A DNA stretch of 52,599 nucleotides from Streptomyces coryli (GTDB lineage: Bacteria; Actinomycetota; Actinomycetes; Streptomycetales; Streptomycetaceae): assembly GCF_011044975.1 (NCBI RefSeq), contig NZ_JAAKZV010000026.1:1-52599 (forward strand). The letters run 5' to 3'. This document shows, piece after piece, positions 1 to 8,430 of the stretch (positions within the stretch are counted from its first letter, which is position 1; every line of letters starts with the position of its first letter). Under the pieces are notes generated by a model. That model searched no databases. It worked only from the letters and a program-made list of their open reading frames with translations, and was not told where the DNA came from. The translations under genes and the position numbers were made by a program.

Positions 1-11
1 GGGGAAAGAGG

Positions 12-1166
12 TCAGCGCAGGCCCGTGGGGCGGCGCAGTGCCGCCTGGATCAGTTTGTCGACCAGTTCCGGGTACGAGACGCCGCTCGCCTCCCACATGC
101 GCGGGTACATCGAGATCGGCGTGAAGCCCGGCATCGTGTTGATCTCGTTGATCACGAACTCACCCTCGTCCGTGAGGAAGAAGTCCGCCCGCACCAAGCC
201 CTCACACGACGCCGCCTCGAAGGCCGCCACCGCCAGCTCCTGGACCTTCGCCGTCTCCTCGGCCGAGATCGGCGCCGGCACGACACCCGACGCCGAATCG
301 ATGTACTTGGCCTCGAAGTCGTAGAAGTCGTGCGACTGCACCGGCGGGATCCAGGCCGGAAGGCTGGCTCGCGGGCCGTCCTCGAACTCCAGCACCCCGC
401 ACTCGATCTCGCGGCCGGTGAGCAGTGACTCGACGATGATCTTCGGGTCGTGGCGGCGCGCCTCGGCGATCGCCTCGTCCAGGCCCGCCAGGTCATCGAC
501 CTTCGTAATGCCGAAGGACGACCCGGCCCGGGCCGGCTTCACGAAGACCGGCCAGCCGTGGTCACCGGCGAAGTCCACGATCTTCTTACGGGCCGCCGCC
601 TGGTCGTTGTCCCATTCGCGCGGGCGGACCACCACGTACGGCCCGACGGGCAGGCCGAACGAGATGAAGACCCGCTTCATGTACTCCTTGTCCATGCCGA
701 CCGACGAGGCCAGCACGCCGGAGCCGACATACGGCACCCCGGCGAGGTCGAGCATGCCCTGGAGGGTGCCGTCCTCGCCGTACGGGCCGTGCAGCATCGG
801 GAAGACGACGTCGACCTCGCCGAGCGCCTTCGGCACCTGGCCGGGCTCCGCATAGACGACGTCGCGGCTCTCGCCGCCGCCGACCGGCAGCACCACGGAG
901 CCGGTGTCGGACTCGACGAGCTGCTCCACCTGCGGCACCTGGCGGTCGGCGATCGCCATCCGCTCCGGGTCGTCGGCGGTCAGCGCCCAGCGGCCGTCGG
1001 CGGTGATGCCGATCGGCAGCACCTCGTACTTGCTGCGGTCGATGGCCCGCATCACGGCGCCGGCGGTGACCACCGAAATGCCGTGCTCGGAGCTGCGGCC
1101 GCCGAAAACGACGGCGACGCGGGGCTTGCGGCCGTGCTGGCCGGTGGTGGTGTTGTCGCTGCTCAT
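12..1166 (-). CDS. ddl: D-alanine--D-alanine ligase
   Basis: ATP-grasp ligase that joins two D-Ala for peptidoglycan pentapeptide in the cytoplasm. The 384-aa protein starts with the Ddl N-terminal motif VAVVFGGRSSEHGIS. It has the ATP-grasp segment VFVKPARAGSSFGITKV, the substrate-loop region FEAKYIDSASGVVPAPI, and the Mg-binding end FVINEINTMPGFT. The YxFEAKY..PAPI loop is the D-Ala-D-Ala type, not the VanA-type D-Ala-D-Lac version. It is the last gene of a leftward group with the plsC-like gene and gpsA, separated from gpsA by a 166-bp inverted-repeat element. The ATG at 1166 gives the usual family length. Confidence 0.96.
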   Translation of the reverse strand: MSSDNTTTGQHGRKPRVAVVFGGRSSEHGISVVTAGAVMRAIDRSKYEVLPIGITADGRWALTADDPERMAIADRQVPQVEQLVESDTGSVVLPVGGGESRDVVYAEPGQVPKALGEVDVVFPMLHGPYGEDGTLQGMLDLAGVPYVGSGVLASSVGMDKEYMKRVFISFGLPVGPYVVVRPREWDNDQAAARKKIVDFAGDHGWPVFVKPARAGSSFGITKVDDLAGLDEAIAEARRHDPKIIVESLLTGREIECGVLEFEDGPRASLPAWIPPVQSHDFYDFEAKYIDSASGVVPAPISAEETAKVQELAVAAFEAASCEGLVRADFFLTDEGEFVINEINTMPGFTPISMYPRMWEASGVSYPELVDKLIQAALRRPTGLR

Positions 1167-1191
1167 CGCCGGAAACCCTACCTGTTCGAAG

Positions 1192-1357
1192 CAGGGCCTG
1201 TCTGGAGGCTCCCGTCGTCGCGCGCAGCGCGGCGCAGCGGCGTCCGGTGCGTGCGCTGTCGCCGGTCATGTGGCGGAGCCACCTGTCCGGGGGCGGCGTG
1301 CGGCGAGGGTGCGTGCCGGGCGTCGGGGCGCAGACGGGAGCCTCCAGACAGGCCCTG
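1192..1357. mobile_element. 166-bp MITE-like element with 25-bp perfect terminal inverted repeats
   Basis: Bases 1192-1216 (CAGGGCCTGTCTGGAGG..) are the exact reverse complement of 1333-1357, 25 of 25, enclosing 116 bp with no convincing gene. The interior has its own short palindrome, GTGGC and GCCAC around GGA near 1270. No clear target-site duplication is visible. Size, perfect termini and lack of coding capacity fit a non-autonomous (MITE-like) or other dispersed Streptomyces repeat. It lies between gpsA and ddl, so it may separate or modulate their co-transcription. Mobility is inferred. Confidence 0.6.
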
Positions 1358-1363
1358 GGTGAG

Positions 1364-2365
1364 TCAGTGCCCCTCGGCCTTGGCGCTGCGCGACATCAGG
1401 TCCTTCAGGGCGACGAGCGGGGGCTTTCCGTCGTGGACGATCGACACGACGGTCTCGGTGATCGGCATGTCGACGCCGTTGCGGCGGGCGAGATCCAGCA
1501 CCGATTCGCAGGACTTGACGCCCTCCGCGGTCTGCTTGGTGGCGGCGATGGTCTCGGCGAGGCTCATGCCGCGGCCGAGGTTCGTGCCGAAGGTGTGATT
1601 GCGCGAGAGTGGCGAGGAGCACGTGGCGACCAGGTCGCCCATGCCGGCGAGGCCGGCGAAGGTGCGCGGGTCGGCGCCGAGCGCCACGCCGAGGCGGGCG
1701 GTCTCGGCGAGGCCGCGGGTGATCAGCGACGCCTTGGTGTTGTCGCCGAGGCCCATGCCGTCGGCGATGCCGACGGCCAGCCCGATGACGTTCTTCACCG
1801 CGCCGCCGAGCTCGCAGCCGACCACATCGGTGTTCGTGTACGGGCGGAAGTACGGGGTGTGGCAGGCCGCCTGGAGGCGCTTGGCGACCGCCTCGTCCGG
1901 GCAGGCCACGACGGAGGCGGCGGGCTGCCTGGCGGCGATCTCGCGGGCGAGGTTCGGCCCGGTGAGGACCGCGACCCGCTCCTGCGGGACCTTGGCGACC
2001 TCCCCGATGACCTCGCTCATCCGCTTGGCGGTGCCGAGCTCGATGCCCTTCATCAGGCTCACCAGGACGGTGTCAGGGGCCAGTACGGGCGCCCACTGCG
2101 CGAGATTGCCGCGCAGCGTCTGCGACGGGACGGCGAGCACGGTGAACTCGGCGCCGGCGGCGGCCTCGACCGGGTCGGTCGTGGCGCTGACCGCCTCGGG
2201 CAGGACGGTGTCCGGGAGGTAGTCCGGGTTGGTGTGGCCGGTGTTGATGGCCTCGACCAGCTCCGGGCGGCGGCCCCACAGGCGCACCTCGCACCCGGCA
2301 TCGGCGAGCACCAGCGCGAAGGCGGTGCCCCAGGATCCAGTGCCGAATACCGCGACTCGCGTCAC
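1364..2365 (-). CDS. gpsA: Glycerol-3-phosphate dehydrogenase [NAD(P)+]
   Basis: Reduces dihydroxyacetone phosphate to sn-glycerol-3-phosphate, the backbone of membrane phospholipids. The 333-aa protein opens with the Rossmann signature [14 protein letters not shown] (residues 4-17). It carries LVSLMKGIE and GPNLAREIA, typical of the family, then [14 protein letters not shown] with the catalytic Lys, and [14 protein letters not shown] near the C-terminus. The GTG start at 2365 overlaps the stop of the upstream acyltransferase (GTGA), so the two are translationally coupled and supply consecutive steps of phospholipid synthesis. Confidence 0.96.
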   Translation of the reverse strand: MTRVAVFGTGSWGTAFALVLADAGCEVRLWGRRPELVEAINTGHTNPDYLPDTVLPEAVSATTDPVEAAAGAEFTVLAVPSQTLRGNLAQWAPVLAPDTVLVSLMKGIELGTAKRMSEVIGEVAKVPQERVAVLTGPNLAREIAARQPAASVVACPDEAVAKRLQAACHTPYFRPYTNTDVVGCELGGAVKNVIGLAVGIADGMGLGDNTKASLITRGLAETARLGVALGADPRTFAGLAGMGDLVATCSSPLSRNHTFGTNLGRGMSLAETIAATKQTAEGVKSCESVLDLARRNGVDMPITETVVSIVHDGKPPLVALKDLMSRSAKAEGH

Positions 2366-3111
2366 TGCTTCTCCTTGTCGGCCTCAGCGGTCTTACGGCG
2401 CTGCGCCGCGCGGACGGCCCGCGGGTCGTACCGCTCGGCCGGGGCCTTCTCGCCGCGCAACTCCTCCAGGAGCGCCGTGATGGCGTCCATGATGACGTCG
2501 GTCGCTTCCTTGAGGACGTCCGGGGTGGGGTCCTTGCCGTAGAAGCGGGAGAGGTCGACGGGCGGTCCGGCGAGGACCTGGAAGGTCTTGCGCGGGAAGA
2601 ACTTCGGCTTTCCGTACGGCGGCAGCGCGTGGTTGGCGCCCCACTGGGCGACCGGGATGACCGGGCAGCGGGTCTCCAGCGCGACGCGGGCGGCGCCGGT
2701 CTTGCCGGTCATCGGCCACAGGTTGGGATCGCGGGTGAGGGTGGCCTCCGGATAGAAGGCGACGCATTCGCCCTTCTCGATCGCGGCGACGGCGCCGCGG
2801 AAGGCGGCCGCGGCATTGCCCGATTCGCGGTAGACCGGGATCTGTCCGGAGCCGCGCATGAAGCGGCCTGCGATGCCCTTTTTGAAGAGACTGTCCTTCG
2901 CGAGGAATCGCGGGACCCGTCCGGTGTTGTACTGCCAGTGGGCGTACGAGAACGTGTCGAGGTACGAATTGTGGTTGATCGCGGTGATGAATCCGCCGTC
3001 GGCCGGGATGTGCTCCATGCCGCGCCAGTCCCGCTTGAACAGGACCAGGAGCGGCGGCTTCGCGATCGCCGCAGCGAACCGGTACCAGAATCCGATCTTG
3101 CGCCGGGACAC
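2362..3111 (-). CDS. Lysophospholipid acyltransferase family protein (PlsC-like 1-acyl-G3P acyltransferase)
   Basis: Probably acylates lysophosphatidic acid on the cytoplasmic face of the membrane. The 249-aa protein has the acyltransferase motifs in order: NHNSYLD (an NHxxxxD block, about residues 46-52), [23 protein letters not shown] (the EGT-like block, here PEAT) and [14 protein letters not shown]. It begins with a basic, hydrophobic stretch. It is the first gene of the leftward run into gpsA and is divergent from cofC across about 146 bp that must hold both promoters. Substrate specificity is inferred from the family and the gpsA linkage. Confidence 0.9.
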   Translation of the reverse strand: MSRRKIGFWYRFAAAIAKPPLLVLFKRDWRGMEHIPADGGFITAINHNSYLDTFSYAHWQYNTGRVPRFLAKDSLFKKGIAGRFMRGSGQIPVYRESGNAAAAFRGAVAAIEKGECVAFYPEATLTRDPNLWPMTGKTGAARVALETRCPVIPVAQWGANHALPPYGKPKFFPRKTFQVLAGPPVDLSRFYGKDPTPDVLKEATDVIMDAITALLEELRGEKAPAERYDPRAVRAAQRRKTAEADKEKQ

Positions 3112-3257
3112 CCGTCATCCCTCCTAGTCCTAGATCTGTCGTGAACACCGTACGCCTATACGAGAAGCCTGCCCTCCTGGTCAGGGCGATAGGAGTGGAG
3201 AATGCCGGGTGATCCGGGCGGGAGACGAGGGGGCGCGGTGGGTACGGGTGGGTGCTG

Positions 3258-3917
3258 ATGGGTGCTGAGACGGGCGTGGTGGCGTGGAGCCTGGTGGTTC
3301 CGCTCAAGCGGCTGGGACAGGCGAAGACCCGGCTGGCGGGAGCGGCCGGCGACGAGGTCCGGCCCGCGCTGGCGCTGGCCTTCGCGCTGGACACCGTGGC
3401 CGCGGCGCTGGCCTGCGATGCCGTACGCGATGTGACGGTTGTCACCGACGATCCGCTGGCCGGTGAGCGGCTGGCGGCGCTGGGTGCCGCTGTCGCGGCC
3501 GACGCCGAGGGCGGCGGGCTGAACGCGGCGCTGGTGCAGGGCGCGGCGTTCGTACGGGCACGGCGCGCCGACGCGGCGGTGGCGGCGCTCAACGCCGATC
3601 TCCCGGCGCTGCGGGCGGCGGAGCTCGCGGTGGTGCTGCGGGCGGCGTCAGGGGCGTTCGGGCGGGCGTTTCTCGCCGATGCGGAGGGCGTCGGGACGAC
3701 GCTGCTGGCGGCGGGGCCCGGGGTCGCCCTCAACCCGGCTTTCGGCGGGCCCTCGCGGGCCCGGCACCGGGCGTCCGGGGCACGGGAGATCGTGGTCGCC
3801 GGGGTCGATTCGGTGCGCCGGGATGTGGATACGGCGGCGGATCTGCGGGCCGCGCTGGCGCTCGGGGTGGGGCCTTACACCTCAGCGGCCGCGGCCGAGT
3901 TGCGGGTGGCTCGGTAA
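3258..3917 (+). CDS. cofC: 2-phospho-L-lactate / phosphoenolpyruvate guanylyltransferase (CofC/FbiD)
   Basis: Makes the guanylylated phospho-acid precursor used to build coenzyme F420. The 219-aa protein has the family opening WSLVVPLKRLGQAKTRLAG, a nucleotidyltransferase fold, then VTVVTDDPLAGERLAALG and LNADLPALRAAELA, and ends with the family's DVDTAADLRAAL segment. An in-frame GTG at 3252 would add two residues; ATG at 3258 is preferred, though the ribosome-binding site is weak in either case. A small OB-fold-like gene follows after 9 bp. In mycobacteria the enzyme (FbiD) uses phosphoenolpyruvate, and the same is likely here. Confidence 0.9.
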   Translation: MGAETGVVAWSLVVPLKRLGQAKTRLAGAAGDEVRPALALAFALDTVAAALACDAVRDVTVVTDDPLAGERLAALGAAVAADAEGGGLNAALVQGAAFVRARRADAAVAALNADLPALRAAELAVVLRAASGAFGRAFLADAEGVGTTLLAAGPGVALNPAFGGPSRARHRASGAREIVVAGVDSVRRDVDTAADLRAALALGVGPYTSAAAAELRVAR

Positions 3918-3926
3918 CCTGCTCGC

Positions 3927-4130
3927 ATGCAGGCGACGGCGTACACCTATGACGCGGACAGCAGGAGCGGCAGTGTGCTGCTCGACGACGGCACGCCGTT
4001 GCCGTTCGACGCGGCGGCATTCGATGCGGGGGGCCTGCGGTTGCTGCGGGTTGGGCAGCGGGTCCGGATCGAGGTGTCCGGGGAGGGCGACGAACGGCGG
4101 GTCACGTTCGTAACGCTGCAGACCTTCTGA
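3927..4130 (+). CDS. Small OB-fold / cold-shock-like protein of unknown function
   Basis: A 67-residue protein. The pattern SGSVLLDDGTPLPFDAAAF..LRLLRVGQRVRIEV resembles the beta-strand layout of cold-shock/S1 OB folds, but the aromatic RNA-binding motifs (GFGFI, VFVH) are absent, so nucleic-acid binding is not assured. It starts 9 bp after the cofC stop and is probably co-transcribed. No good Shine-Dalgarno is visible. The last codons (Leu-Gln-Thr-Phe-stop) form the first unit of a tandem 17-bp repeat that continues downstream. Confidence 0.7.
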   Translation: MQATAYTYDADSRSGSVLLDDGTPLPFDAAAFDAGGLRLLRVGQRVRIEVSGEGDERRVTFVTLQTF

Positions 4131-4200
4131 GCCTGCAGACCTTCTGAGCCTGCAGACCTTCTGAGCCTGCAGACCTTCTGACCCTGCACACCTGCTGAGG
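4116..4200. repeat. Tandem repeat of a 17-bp unit (five copies, last degenerate)
   Basis: The unit CTGCAGACCTTCTGAGC occurs exactly at 4116, 4133 and 4150, with one mismatch at 4167 and degenerate at 4184. It begins inside the last codons of the preceding gene, and its own TGA is that gene's stop. As 17 is not a multiple of 3, the copies cannot extend one reading frame in register; each carries CTTCTGA, so stop codons appear in more than one frame. Confidence 0.9.
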
Positions 4201-4208
4201 AAACGGCC

Positions 4209-4241
4209 GCGGGCCGGTACCCCCGAAGGGGCCCGGCCCGC
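4209..4241. terminator. Bidirectional hairpin terminator between the cofC operon and hupS
   Basis: The arms GCGGGCCGG (4209-4217) and CCGGCCCGC (4233-4241) are perfectly complementary, with an inner CCCC/GGGG pairing around GAA. The hairpin sits between two convergent genes. There is no U-tract, as usual in Streptomyces. Confidence 0.75.
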
Positions 4242-4268
4242 TGTGCGGTGAGCGTTGCGAATCGCGCG

Positions 4269-4973
4269 TCAGCGCTTCTTCGCGGTGGCCTTCTTGGCCG
4301 TGGTCTTGCGAGTCGTGGCCTTCTTGGCGGGAGCCTTCTTCGCCGTGGCCTTCTTCGCAGGAGCCTTCTTGGCCGCCGTCTTCTTGGCGGTGGTCTTCTT
4401 GGCGGGGGCCTTCTTGGCCGTGGCCTTCTTGGCGGTGGTCTTCTTCGCCGTCGCCTTCTTGGCCGTGGTCTTCTTGGCCGTCGCCTTCTTGGCAGTCGTC
4501 TTCTTGGCTGCCGACTTCTTGGCGGTGGTCTTCTTCGCCGTGGCCTTCTTGGCGGTGGTCTTCTTCGCCGCCGACTTCTTGGCCGCCGTCTTCTTGGCGG
4601 TGGCCTTCTTGGTGGCGGACTTCGTGGTCGACTTGCCGCCGGAGAGGCTGCCCTTCGGGGCCTTCTTCACCGCGGTCTCGCCCGTCTTCGGGAGCTTCTT
4701 CGCGCCGCTGACCAGGTCCTTGAAGCCCTGGCCGGCACGGAAGCGCGGCACCGAGGTCTTCTTGACCCGGACCCGCTCGCCGGTCTGCGGGTTGCGGGCG
4801 TAGCGGGCGGGACGGTCCACCTTCTCGAAGGAACCGAAGCCGGTGACCGAAACCCGGTCGCCGTTGCAGACGGCCCGGACGATGCCGTCCAGCACCGCGT
4901 CCACGGCCTCCTCGGCCTGTGCCCGGCCACCGAGCTTGTCAGCGATCGCATCTACGAGCTGTGCCTTGTTCAC
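4269..4973 (-). CDS. hupS: HU-family nucleoid protein with lysine-rich C-terminal tail (HupS)
   Basis: DNA-bending, nucleoid-compacting protein. Residues 1-93 are a complete HU domain ([15 protein letters not shown], then [26 protein letters not shown], a DNA-binding arm with the conserved RNPQTG, and [11 protein letters not shown]). Residues 119-233 are 23 pentads of the type xxAKK ([15 protein letters not shown]), histone-H1-like, ending in Arg. This is the long-tailed HupS type of Streptomyces, known to act in spore nucleoid maturation; the short HupA lacks the tail. The GTG start at 4973 follows GGGGAAGAC. The gene is monocistronic between a terminator and an AT-rich promoter region. Confidence 0.95.
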   Translation of the reverse strand: MNKAQLVDAIADKLGGRAQAEEAVDAVLDGIVRAVCNGDRVSVTGFGSFEKVDRPARYARNPQTGERVRVKKTSVPRFRAGQGFKDLVSGAKKLPKTGETAVKKAPKGSLSGGKSTTKSATKKATAKKTAAKKSAAKKTTAKKATAKKTTAKKSAAKKTTAKKATAKKTTAKKATAKKTTAKKATAKKAPAKKTTAKKTAAKKAPAKKATAKKAPAKKATTRKTTAKKATAKKR

Positions 4974-5045
4974 GTCTTCCCCTTCGGAGACTTAACTGGA
5001 ACTGGAACGAGATTGTTCAAGCCTTTTCGCACGTTAGGCAGATAT

Positions 5046-5069
5046 ATACCGGCAAATCAAACGCGAAAC
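5046..5069 (-). promoter_or_regulatory. Candidate stress-sigma (SigB/SigH-like) promoter of hupS
   Basis: Read leftward, GTTT (5066-5069) is followed after 14 bp by CGGTAT (5046-5051). This matches the GNNT-N14-16-GGGTAY pattern of Streptomyces SigB/SigH-type promoters at all but one defined base. It lies 73 bp upstream of the hupS GTG in an AT-rich stretch (4974-5105) that contains no gene. A match of this length can arise by chance. Confidence 0.4.
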
Positions 5070-5105
5070 GGTCTAATCACCCTCGTGTCGCAACCGACTC
5101 AACCC

Positions 5106-5318
5106 TCAGGAGCGTGCGTCGAGCTCCGCGATGAGCCGTTCCAGGCGCCGGGCCGCAGCGGCGAGATCGTGCTTCGCGGCGGCGGTGATGACCAGCAACT
5201 GCCTAGTCAGCGCGGTCCGTTCACTCTCCGGTGCGTCCAGAGTCCGCACGCGGCTGTGCGCCTCCTTGAGTCGTGCGGCGACGGTCTCGTACAGCTCGAG
5301 TTGGCCGTCGCTTTCCAT
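5106..5318 (-). CDS. Conserved small hypothetical protein, helical
   Basis: A 70-residue protein read from ATG 5318 ([23 protein letters not shown]..). An upstream in-frame extension lacks a ribosome-binding site and has unlike composition. The whole sequence is predicted as two long amphipathic helices with heptad-like Leu/Ala spacing and no membrane segment. It sits alone between hupS and the leuCD terminator. I recognise no domain. Confidence 0.6.
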   Translation of the reverse strand: MESDGQLELYETVAARLKEAHSRVRTLDAPESERTALTRQLLVITAAAKHDLAAAARRLERLIAELDARS

Positions 5319-5386
5319 GCGCCGATTGTGCCATCTGGGGTGAGTTGTCGCCTGTTGGGGGCACAACGACGCGCCGCACACACGAC

Positions 5387-5418
5387 GGCGCCCCCTGCCT
5401 CGTGAGGCAGGGGGCGCC
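5387..5418. terminator. Strong hairpin terminator downstream of leuCD
   Basis: A perfect 15-bp stem: 5387-5401 (GGCGCCCCCTGCCTC) pairs with 5404-5418, with only GT between the arms, so the real loop is about 4 nt. It lies 39 bp past the leuD stop. Confidence 0.9.
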
Positions 5419-5456
5419 GGGCCCGAAATCGGGGCGTACTTGGGGAAAACCGCCGG

Positions 5457-6050
5457 TCAGGCCTGCAATGTCCGCGGCTTGAAGGCCGGCCGGGAGGCCT
5501 CGTAAGCGGCGATGTCGGGCTCGTTCCTGAGCGTGATGGAGATGTCGTCCAGGCCGTTGAGAAGTCGCCAGCGGGCGTTCTCGTCCAAATCGAAGTCGGC
5601 CGTTACGCCTTCCGCGCGTACCTGGCGGTCCTCCAAGTCGACCGTAATCTCGGCGGTCGGGTCCGCCTCGGTCAGCTCCCAGAGGCGATCCACCACCGTC
5701 TGGTCGATGACGACCGTGAGCAGCCCGTTCTTCAGCGAGTTGCCGCGGAAGATGTCGGCGAAGCGGGAGGAGATGACCGTCTTGAAGCCGAAGTTCTGCA
5801 GCGCCCAGACGGCGTGCTCGCGGGAGGATCCGGTCCCGAAGTCGGGTCCGGCCACCAGGACCGAGGCTCCCTGCCGTTCGGGCTTGTTCAGCACGAACTC
5901 CGGGTCCTTGCGCCAGGCCTCGAAGAGGCCGTCCTCGAAGCCGTCCCTGGTGACCTTCTTCAGCCAGTGGGCGGGGATGATCTGGTCGGTGTCGACGTTG
6001 CTGCGCCGCAGCGGGACGGCCCGGCCGGTGTGCTTGGTGAATGCTTCCAT
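5457..6050 (-). CDS. leuD: 3-isopropylmalate dehydratase small subunit
   Basis: Swivel-domain subunit of isopropylmalate isomerase, leucine biosynthesis. The 197-aa protein starts [27 protein letters not shown]. It has the substrate-binding [17 protein letters not shown] motif (about residues 68-84) and [19 protein letters not shown]. The length is the family norm. ATG 6050 lies 5 bp after the leuC stop, so the two subunits are one translational unit that forms the LeuCD heterodimer. Confidence 0.97.
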   Translation of the reverse strand: MEAFTKHTGRAVPLRRSNVDTDQIIPAHWLKKVTRDGFEDGLFEAWRKDPEFVLNKPERQGASVLVAGPDFGTGSSREHAVWALQNFGFKTVISSRFADIFRGNSLKNGLLTVVIDQTVVDRLWELTEADPTAEITVDLEDRQVRAEGVTADFDLDENARWRLLNGLDDISITLRNEPDIAAYEASRPAFKPRTLQA

Positions 6051-6055
6051 GGCTC

Positions 6056-7480
6056 TCAGACTCCAGCCAGTTCAGTTACGTCGGTCAGGTCAGCCGGGGA
6101 GGCCAGGTGCCCGGTCACGGCCGTCGCGGCGGCCACCTGCGGGGAGACGAGGTGGGTGCGGCCGCCCTTGCCCTGCCTGCCCTCGAAGTTGCGGTTGGAG
6201 GTGGAGGCGGAGCGCTCGCCGGGGGCCAGCTGGTCGGGGTTCATGCCCAGACACATGGAACAGCCCGCGTGCCGCCACTCGGCGCCCGCGGCCGTGAACA
6301 CCTTGTCCAGACCCTCTTCCACGGCCTGCAGCGCGACCCGTACGGAGCCGGGAACCACCAGCATCCGTACGCCGTCGGCCACCTGACGGCCGTCGATGAC
6401 GGCGGCGGCGTTGCGCAGGTCCTCGATGCGGCCGTTGGTGCAGGAGCCGACGAAGACCGTGTCCACCTTGATGTCGCGCAGCTTCTGCCCTGCCGTGAGA
6501 CCCATGTACTCCAGGGCCTTTTCGGCGGCCAGCTTCTCCGACGCGTCTTCGTACGACGCCGGGTCGGGGACCGCGGACGACAGCGGCGCGCCCTGGCCGG
6601 GGTTGGTGCCCCAGGTGACGAACGGGGCCAGCTCGGCGCCCTCGATGACGACTTCCTTGTCGAAGACGGCGTCGTCGTCCGTCTTCAGGGTCTTCCAGTA
6701 CGCCACCGCGGCGTCCCAGTCGGCGCCTTCGGGGGCGTGCGCGCGGCCCTGGATGTAGTTGAACGTGGTCTCATCCGGGGCGATCATCCCGGCGCGGGCG
6801 CCCGCCTCGATGGACATATTGCAGATCGTCATCCGGGATTCCATCGACAGCTTCTCGATGGCCTCGCCGCGGTACTCGATGACGTAACCCTGGCCGCCGC
6901 CGGTGCCGATCTTCGCGATGATGGCGAGGATCAGGTCCTTGGCGGTGACGCCCTCGGGCAGCTCGCCGTTGACGGTCACGGCCATCGTCTTGAACGCGCC
7001 CATCGGCAGCGTCTGGGTGGCGAGAACGTGCTCGACCTGGCTGGTGCCGATGCCGAACGCCAGCGCGCCGAAGGCACCGTGCGTGGAGGTGTGGCTGTCG
7101 CCGCAGACGACGGTGGTGCCGGGCTGGGTCAGTCCCAGCTGCGGTCCCACGACGTGGACCACGCCCTGCTCGACGTCCCCGAGCGGGTGCAGCCGCACCC
7201 CGAACTCCGCGCAGTTCTTGCGCAGCGTCTCCAACTGCGTGCGCGAGACCGGGTCGGCGATCGGCTTGTCGATGTCGAGGGTGGGGGTGTTGTGGTCCTC
7301 GGTGGCGATGGTGAGATCGGTCCTGCGCACCGGGCGGCCGGCCTTGCGGAGGCCGTCGAAGGCCTGCGGGCTGGTCACCTCGTGCAGCAGATGGAGGTCG
7401 ATGAAGAGAAGGTCCGGCTCGCCTTCGGCGTGCCTGACGACGTGGTCGTCCCAGACCTTCTGCGCGAGTGTCCGTCCCAT
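6056..7480 (-). CDS. leuC: 3-isopropylmalate dehydratase large subunit
   Basis: Catalytic [4Fe-4S] subunit of isopropylmalate isomerase. Reading from ATG 7480 ([15 protein letters not shown]) gives 474 aa. An in-frame ATG at 7492 would add MGNA, but its GAGGA lies directly against the codon, so 7480 is preferred. The cluster cysteines are in [14 protein letters not shown] and [13 protein letters not shown] (CxxC). [27 protein letters not shown] is the aconitase-family block. The gene is divergent from ndgR; regulation of leuCD by NdgR (AreB in S. clavuligerus) is established in other Streptomyces. Confidence 0.97.
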   Translation of the reverse strand: MGRTLAQKVWDDHVVRHAEGEPDLLFIDLHLLHEVTSPQAFDGLRKAGRPVRRTDLTIATEDHNTPTLDIDKPIADPVSRTQLETLRKNCAEFGVRLHPLGDVEQGVVHVVGPQLGLTQPGTTVVCGDSHTSTHGAFGALAFGIGTSQVEHVLATQTLPMGAFKTMAVTVNGELPEGVTAKDLILAIIAKIGTGGGQGYVIEYRGEAIEKLSMESRMTICNMSIEAGARAGMIAPDETTFNYIQGRAHAPEGADWDAAVAYWKTLKTDDDAVFDKEVVIEGAELAPFVTWGTNPGQGAPLSSAVPDPASYEDASEKLAAEKALEYMGLTAGQKLRDIKVDTVFVGSCTNGRIEDLRNAAAVIDGRQVADGVRMLVVPGSVRVALQAVEEGLDKVFTAAGAEWRHAGCSMCLGMNPDQLAPGERSASTSNRNFEGRQGKGGRTHLVSPQVAAATAVTGHLASPADLTDVTELAGV

Positions 7481-7569
7481 CGCGTTACCCATTCCTCGAT
7501 TGCGTGCGTGTGCCGCCGTCCGTTCCCCACGTACCGGACGGTGGATGCCGTGCGATACAGAGTGGCGCG

Positions 7570-7622
7570 TTCCACGGAAATTTGAACTTGCGTTTCACAG
7601 TGTGAGACGCGAGTATCGTTGC
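7570..7622 (+). promoter_or_regulatory. ndgR promoter with overlapping palindromic operator candidate
   Basis: TTGCGT (7588-7593), 17 bp, then GAGTAT (7611-7616) would start transcription at or next to the ndgR ATG (7623), consistent with the lack of a ribosome-binding site. The arms GCGTTTCACA (7590-7599) and TGTGAGACGC (7601-7610) form an inverted repeat around one base with a single mismatch, covering the whole spacer. A second small palindrome, TTCC-AC-GGAA, is at 7570-7579. Autoregulation and control of divergent leuCD by NdgR are the likely uses. Confidence 0.55.
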
Positions 7623-8339
7623 ATGGACAACTCTAGCGGCGTCGGCGTTCTCGACAAGGCGGCCGTGGTGCTCAGCGCTCTGGAGTCCGGTCCGGCCACC
7701 CTGGCCGGGCTGGTCTCGGCCACCGGCCTTGCGCGCCCCACGGCCCACAGGCTCGCGGTGGCTCTCGAGCACCACCGCATGGTGGCCCGCGATATGCAGG
7801 GCCGTTTCATCCTGGGCCCGCGGCTCAGCGAGCTCGCGGCGGCCGCGGGTGAGGACCGGCTGCTCGCCACGGCGGGGCCGGTGCTCACGCATCTGCGGGA
7901 TGTTACGGGCGAGAGCGCCCAGCTGTATCGCCGGCAGGGCGATATGCGCATCTGTGTGGCGGCGGCGGAGCGGCTTTCCGGCCTTCGGGATACGGTCCCG
8001 GTCGGCTCCACGCTGCCCATGAAGGCCGGCTCCGCGGCCCAGATCCTGCTCGCCTGGGAGGAGCCGGAGCGGCTGCACCGCGGGCTGCAGGGCGCGCGCT
8101 TCACCGCCACCGCGCTGTCGGGCGTGCGGCGGCGCGGCTGGGCGCAGTCGGTCGGCGAGCGCGAGCCGGGCGTCGCCTCGGTGTCGGCGCCGGTACGCGG
8201 CCCGTCGAACCGGGTGGTGGCGTCGGTCTCGGTCTCCGGACCGATCGAGCGCCTCACCCGGCACCCGGGCCGGATGCACGCCCAGGCGGTCATCGACGCC
8301 GCCGGGCGGCTCTCGGAGGCGCTGCGCAGGAGCTCTTGA
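7623..8339 (+). CDS. ndgR: IclR-family regulator NdgR (AreB type)
   Basis: Regulator of leucine and other amino-acid biosynthesis and of nitrogen-source-dependent growth. The 238-aa protein has a winged HTH at residues 10-65 (GVLDKAAVVLSALESGPATLAGLVSATGLARPTAHRLAVALE), then an IclR effector domain (VPVGSTLPMKAGSAAQILLAW.., ending with ERLTRHPGRMHAQAVIDAAGRLSEAL). ATG 7623 gives the typical NdgR start MDNSSGVGVLDKA. The identification is supported by divergence from leuCD. Its TGA forms the first bases of a hairpin terminator. Confidence 0.95.
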   Translation: MDNSSGVGVLDKAAVVLSALESGPATLAGLVSATGLARPTAHRLAVALEHHRMVARDMQGRFILGPRLSELAAAAGEDRLLATAGPVLTHLRDVTGESAQLYRRQGDMRICVAAAERLSGLRDTVPVGSTLPMKAGSAAQILLAWEEPERLHRGLQGARFTATALSGVRRRGWAQSVGEREPGVASVSAPVRGPSNRVVASVSVSGPIERLTRHPGRMHAQAVIDAAGRLSEALRRSS

Positions 8340-8365
8340 CGGCGCCCGCCGGGCGGACGCCGTCA
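8337..8365. terminator. Hairpin terminator between convergent ndgR and murA
   Basis: TGACGGCG (8337-8344) pairs with CGCCGTCA (8358-8365). After one mismatch the stem continues as CCGC/GCGG. It includes the ndgR stop codon. Confidence 0.75.
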
Positions 8366-8430
8366 ACTCCGGTACGGCGCAGGCGATACGAGCCGCTGCC
8401 GCCGGCGCCACGGCCCAAGTGCCTTGGGGA

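Noticed and set aside
12-1166. Ddl as a VanA-type D-Ala-D-Lac ligase tied to the van locus
   Set aside because: The substrate loop has the AKYIDSASG..PAPI form of D-Ala-D-Ala ligases, and the gene is 41 kb away in a core operon.
4248-5405. Plus-strand frame with LLGRGLLGG-type repeats
   Set aside because: Antisense of the HupS AKK tail; the repetition comes from the pentad codons.
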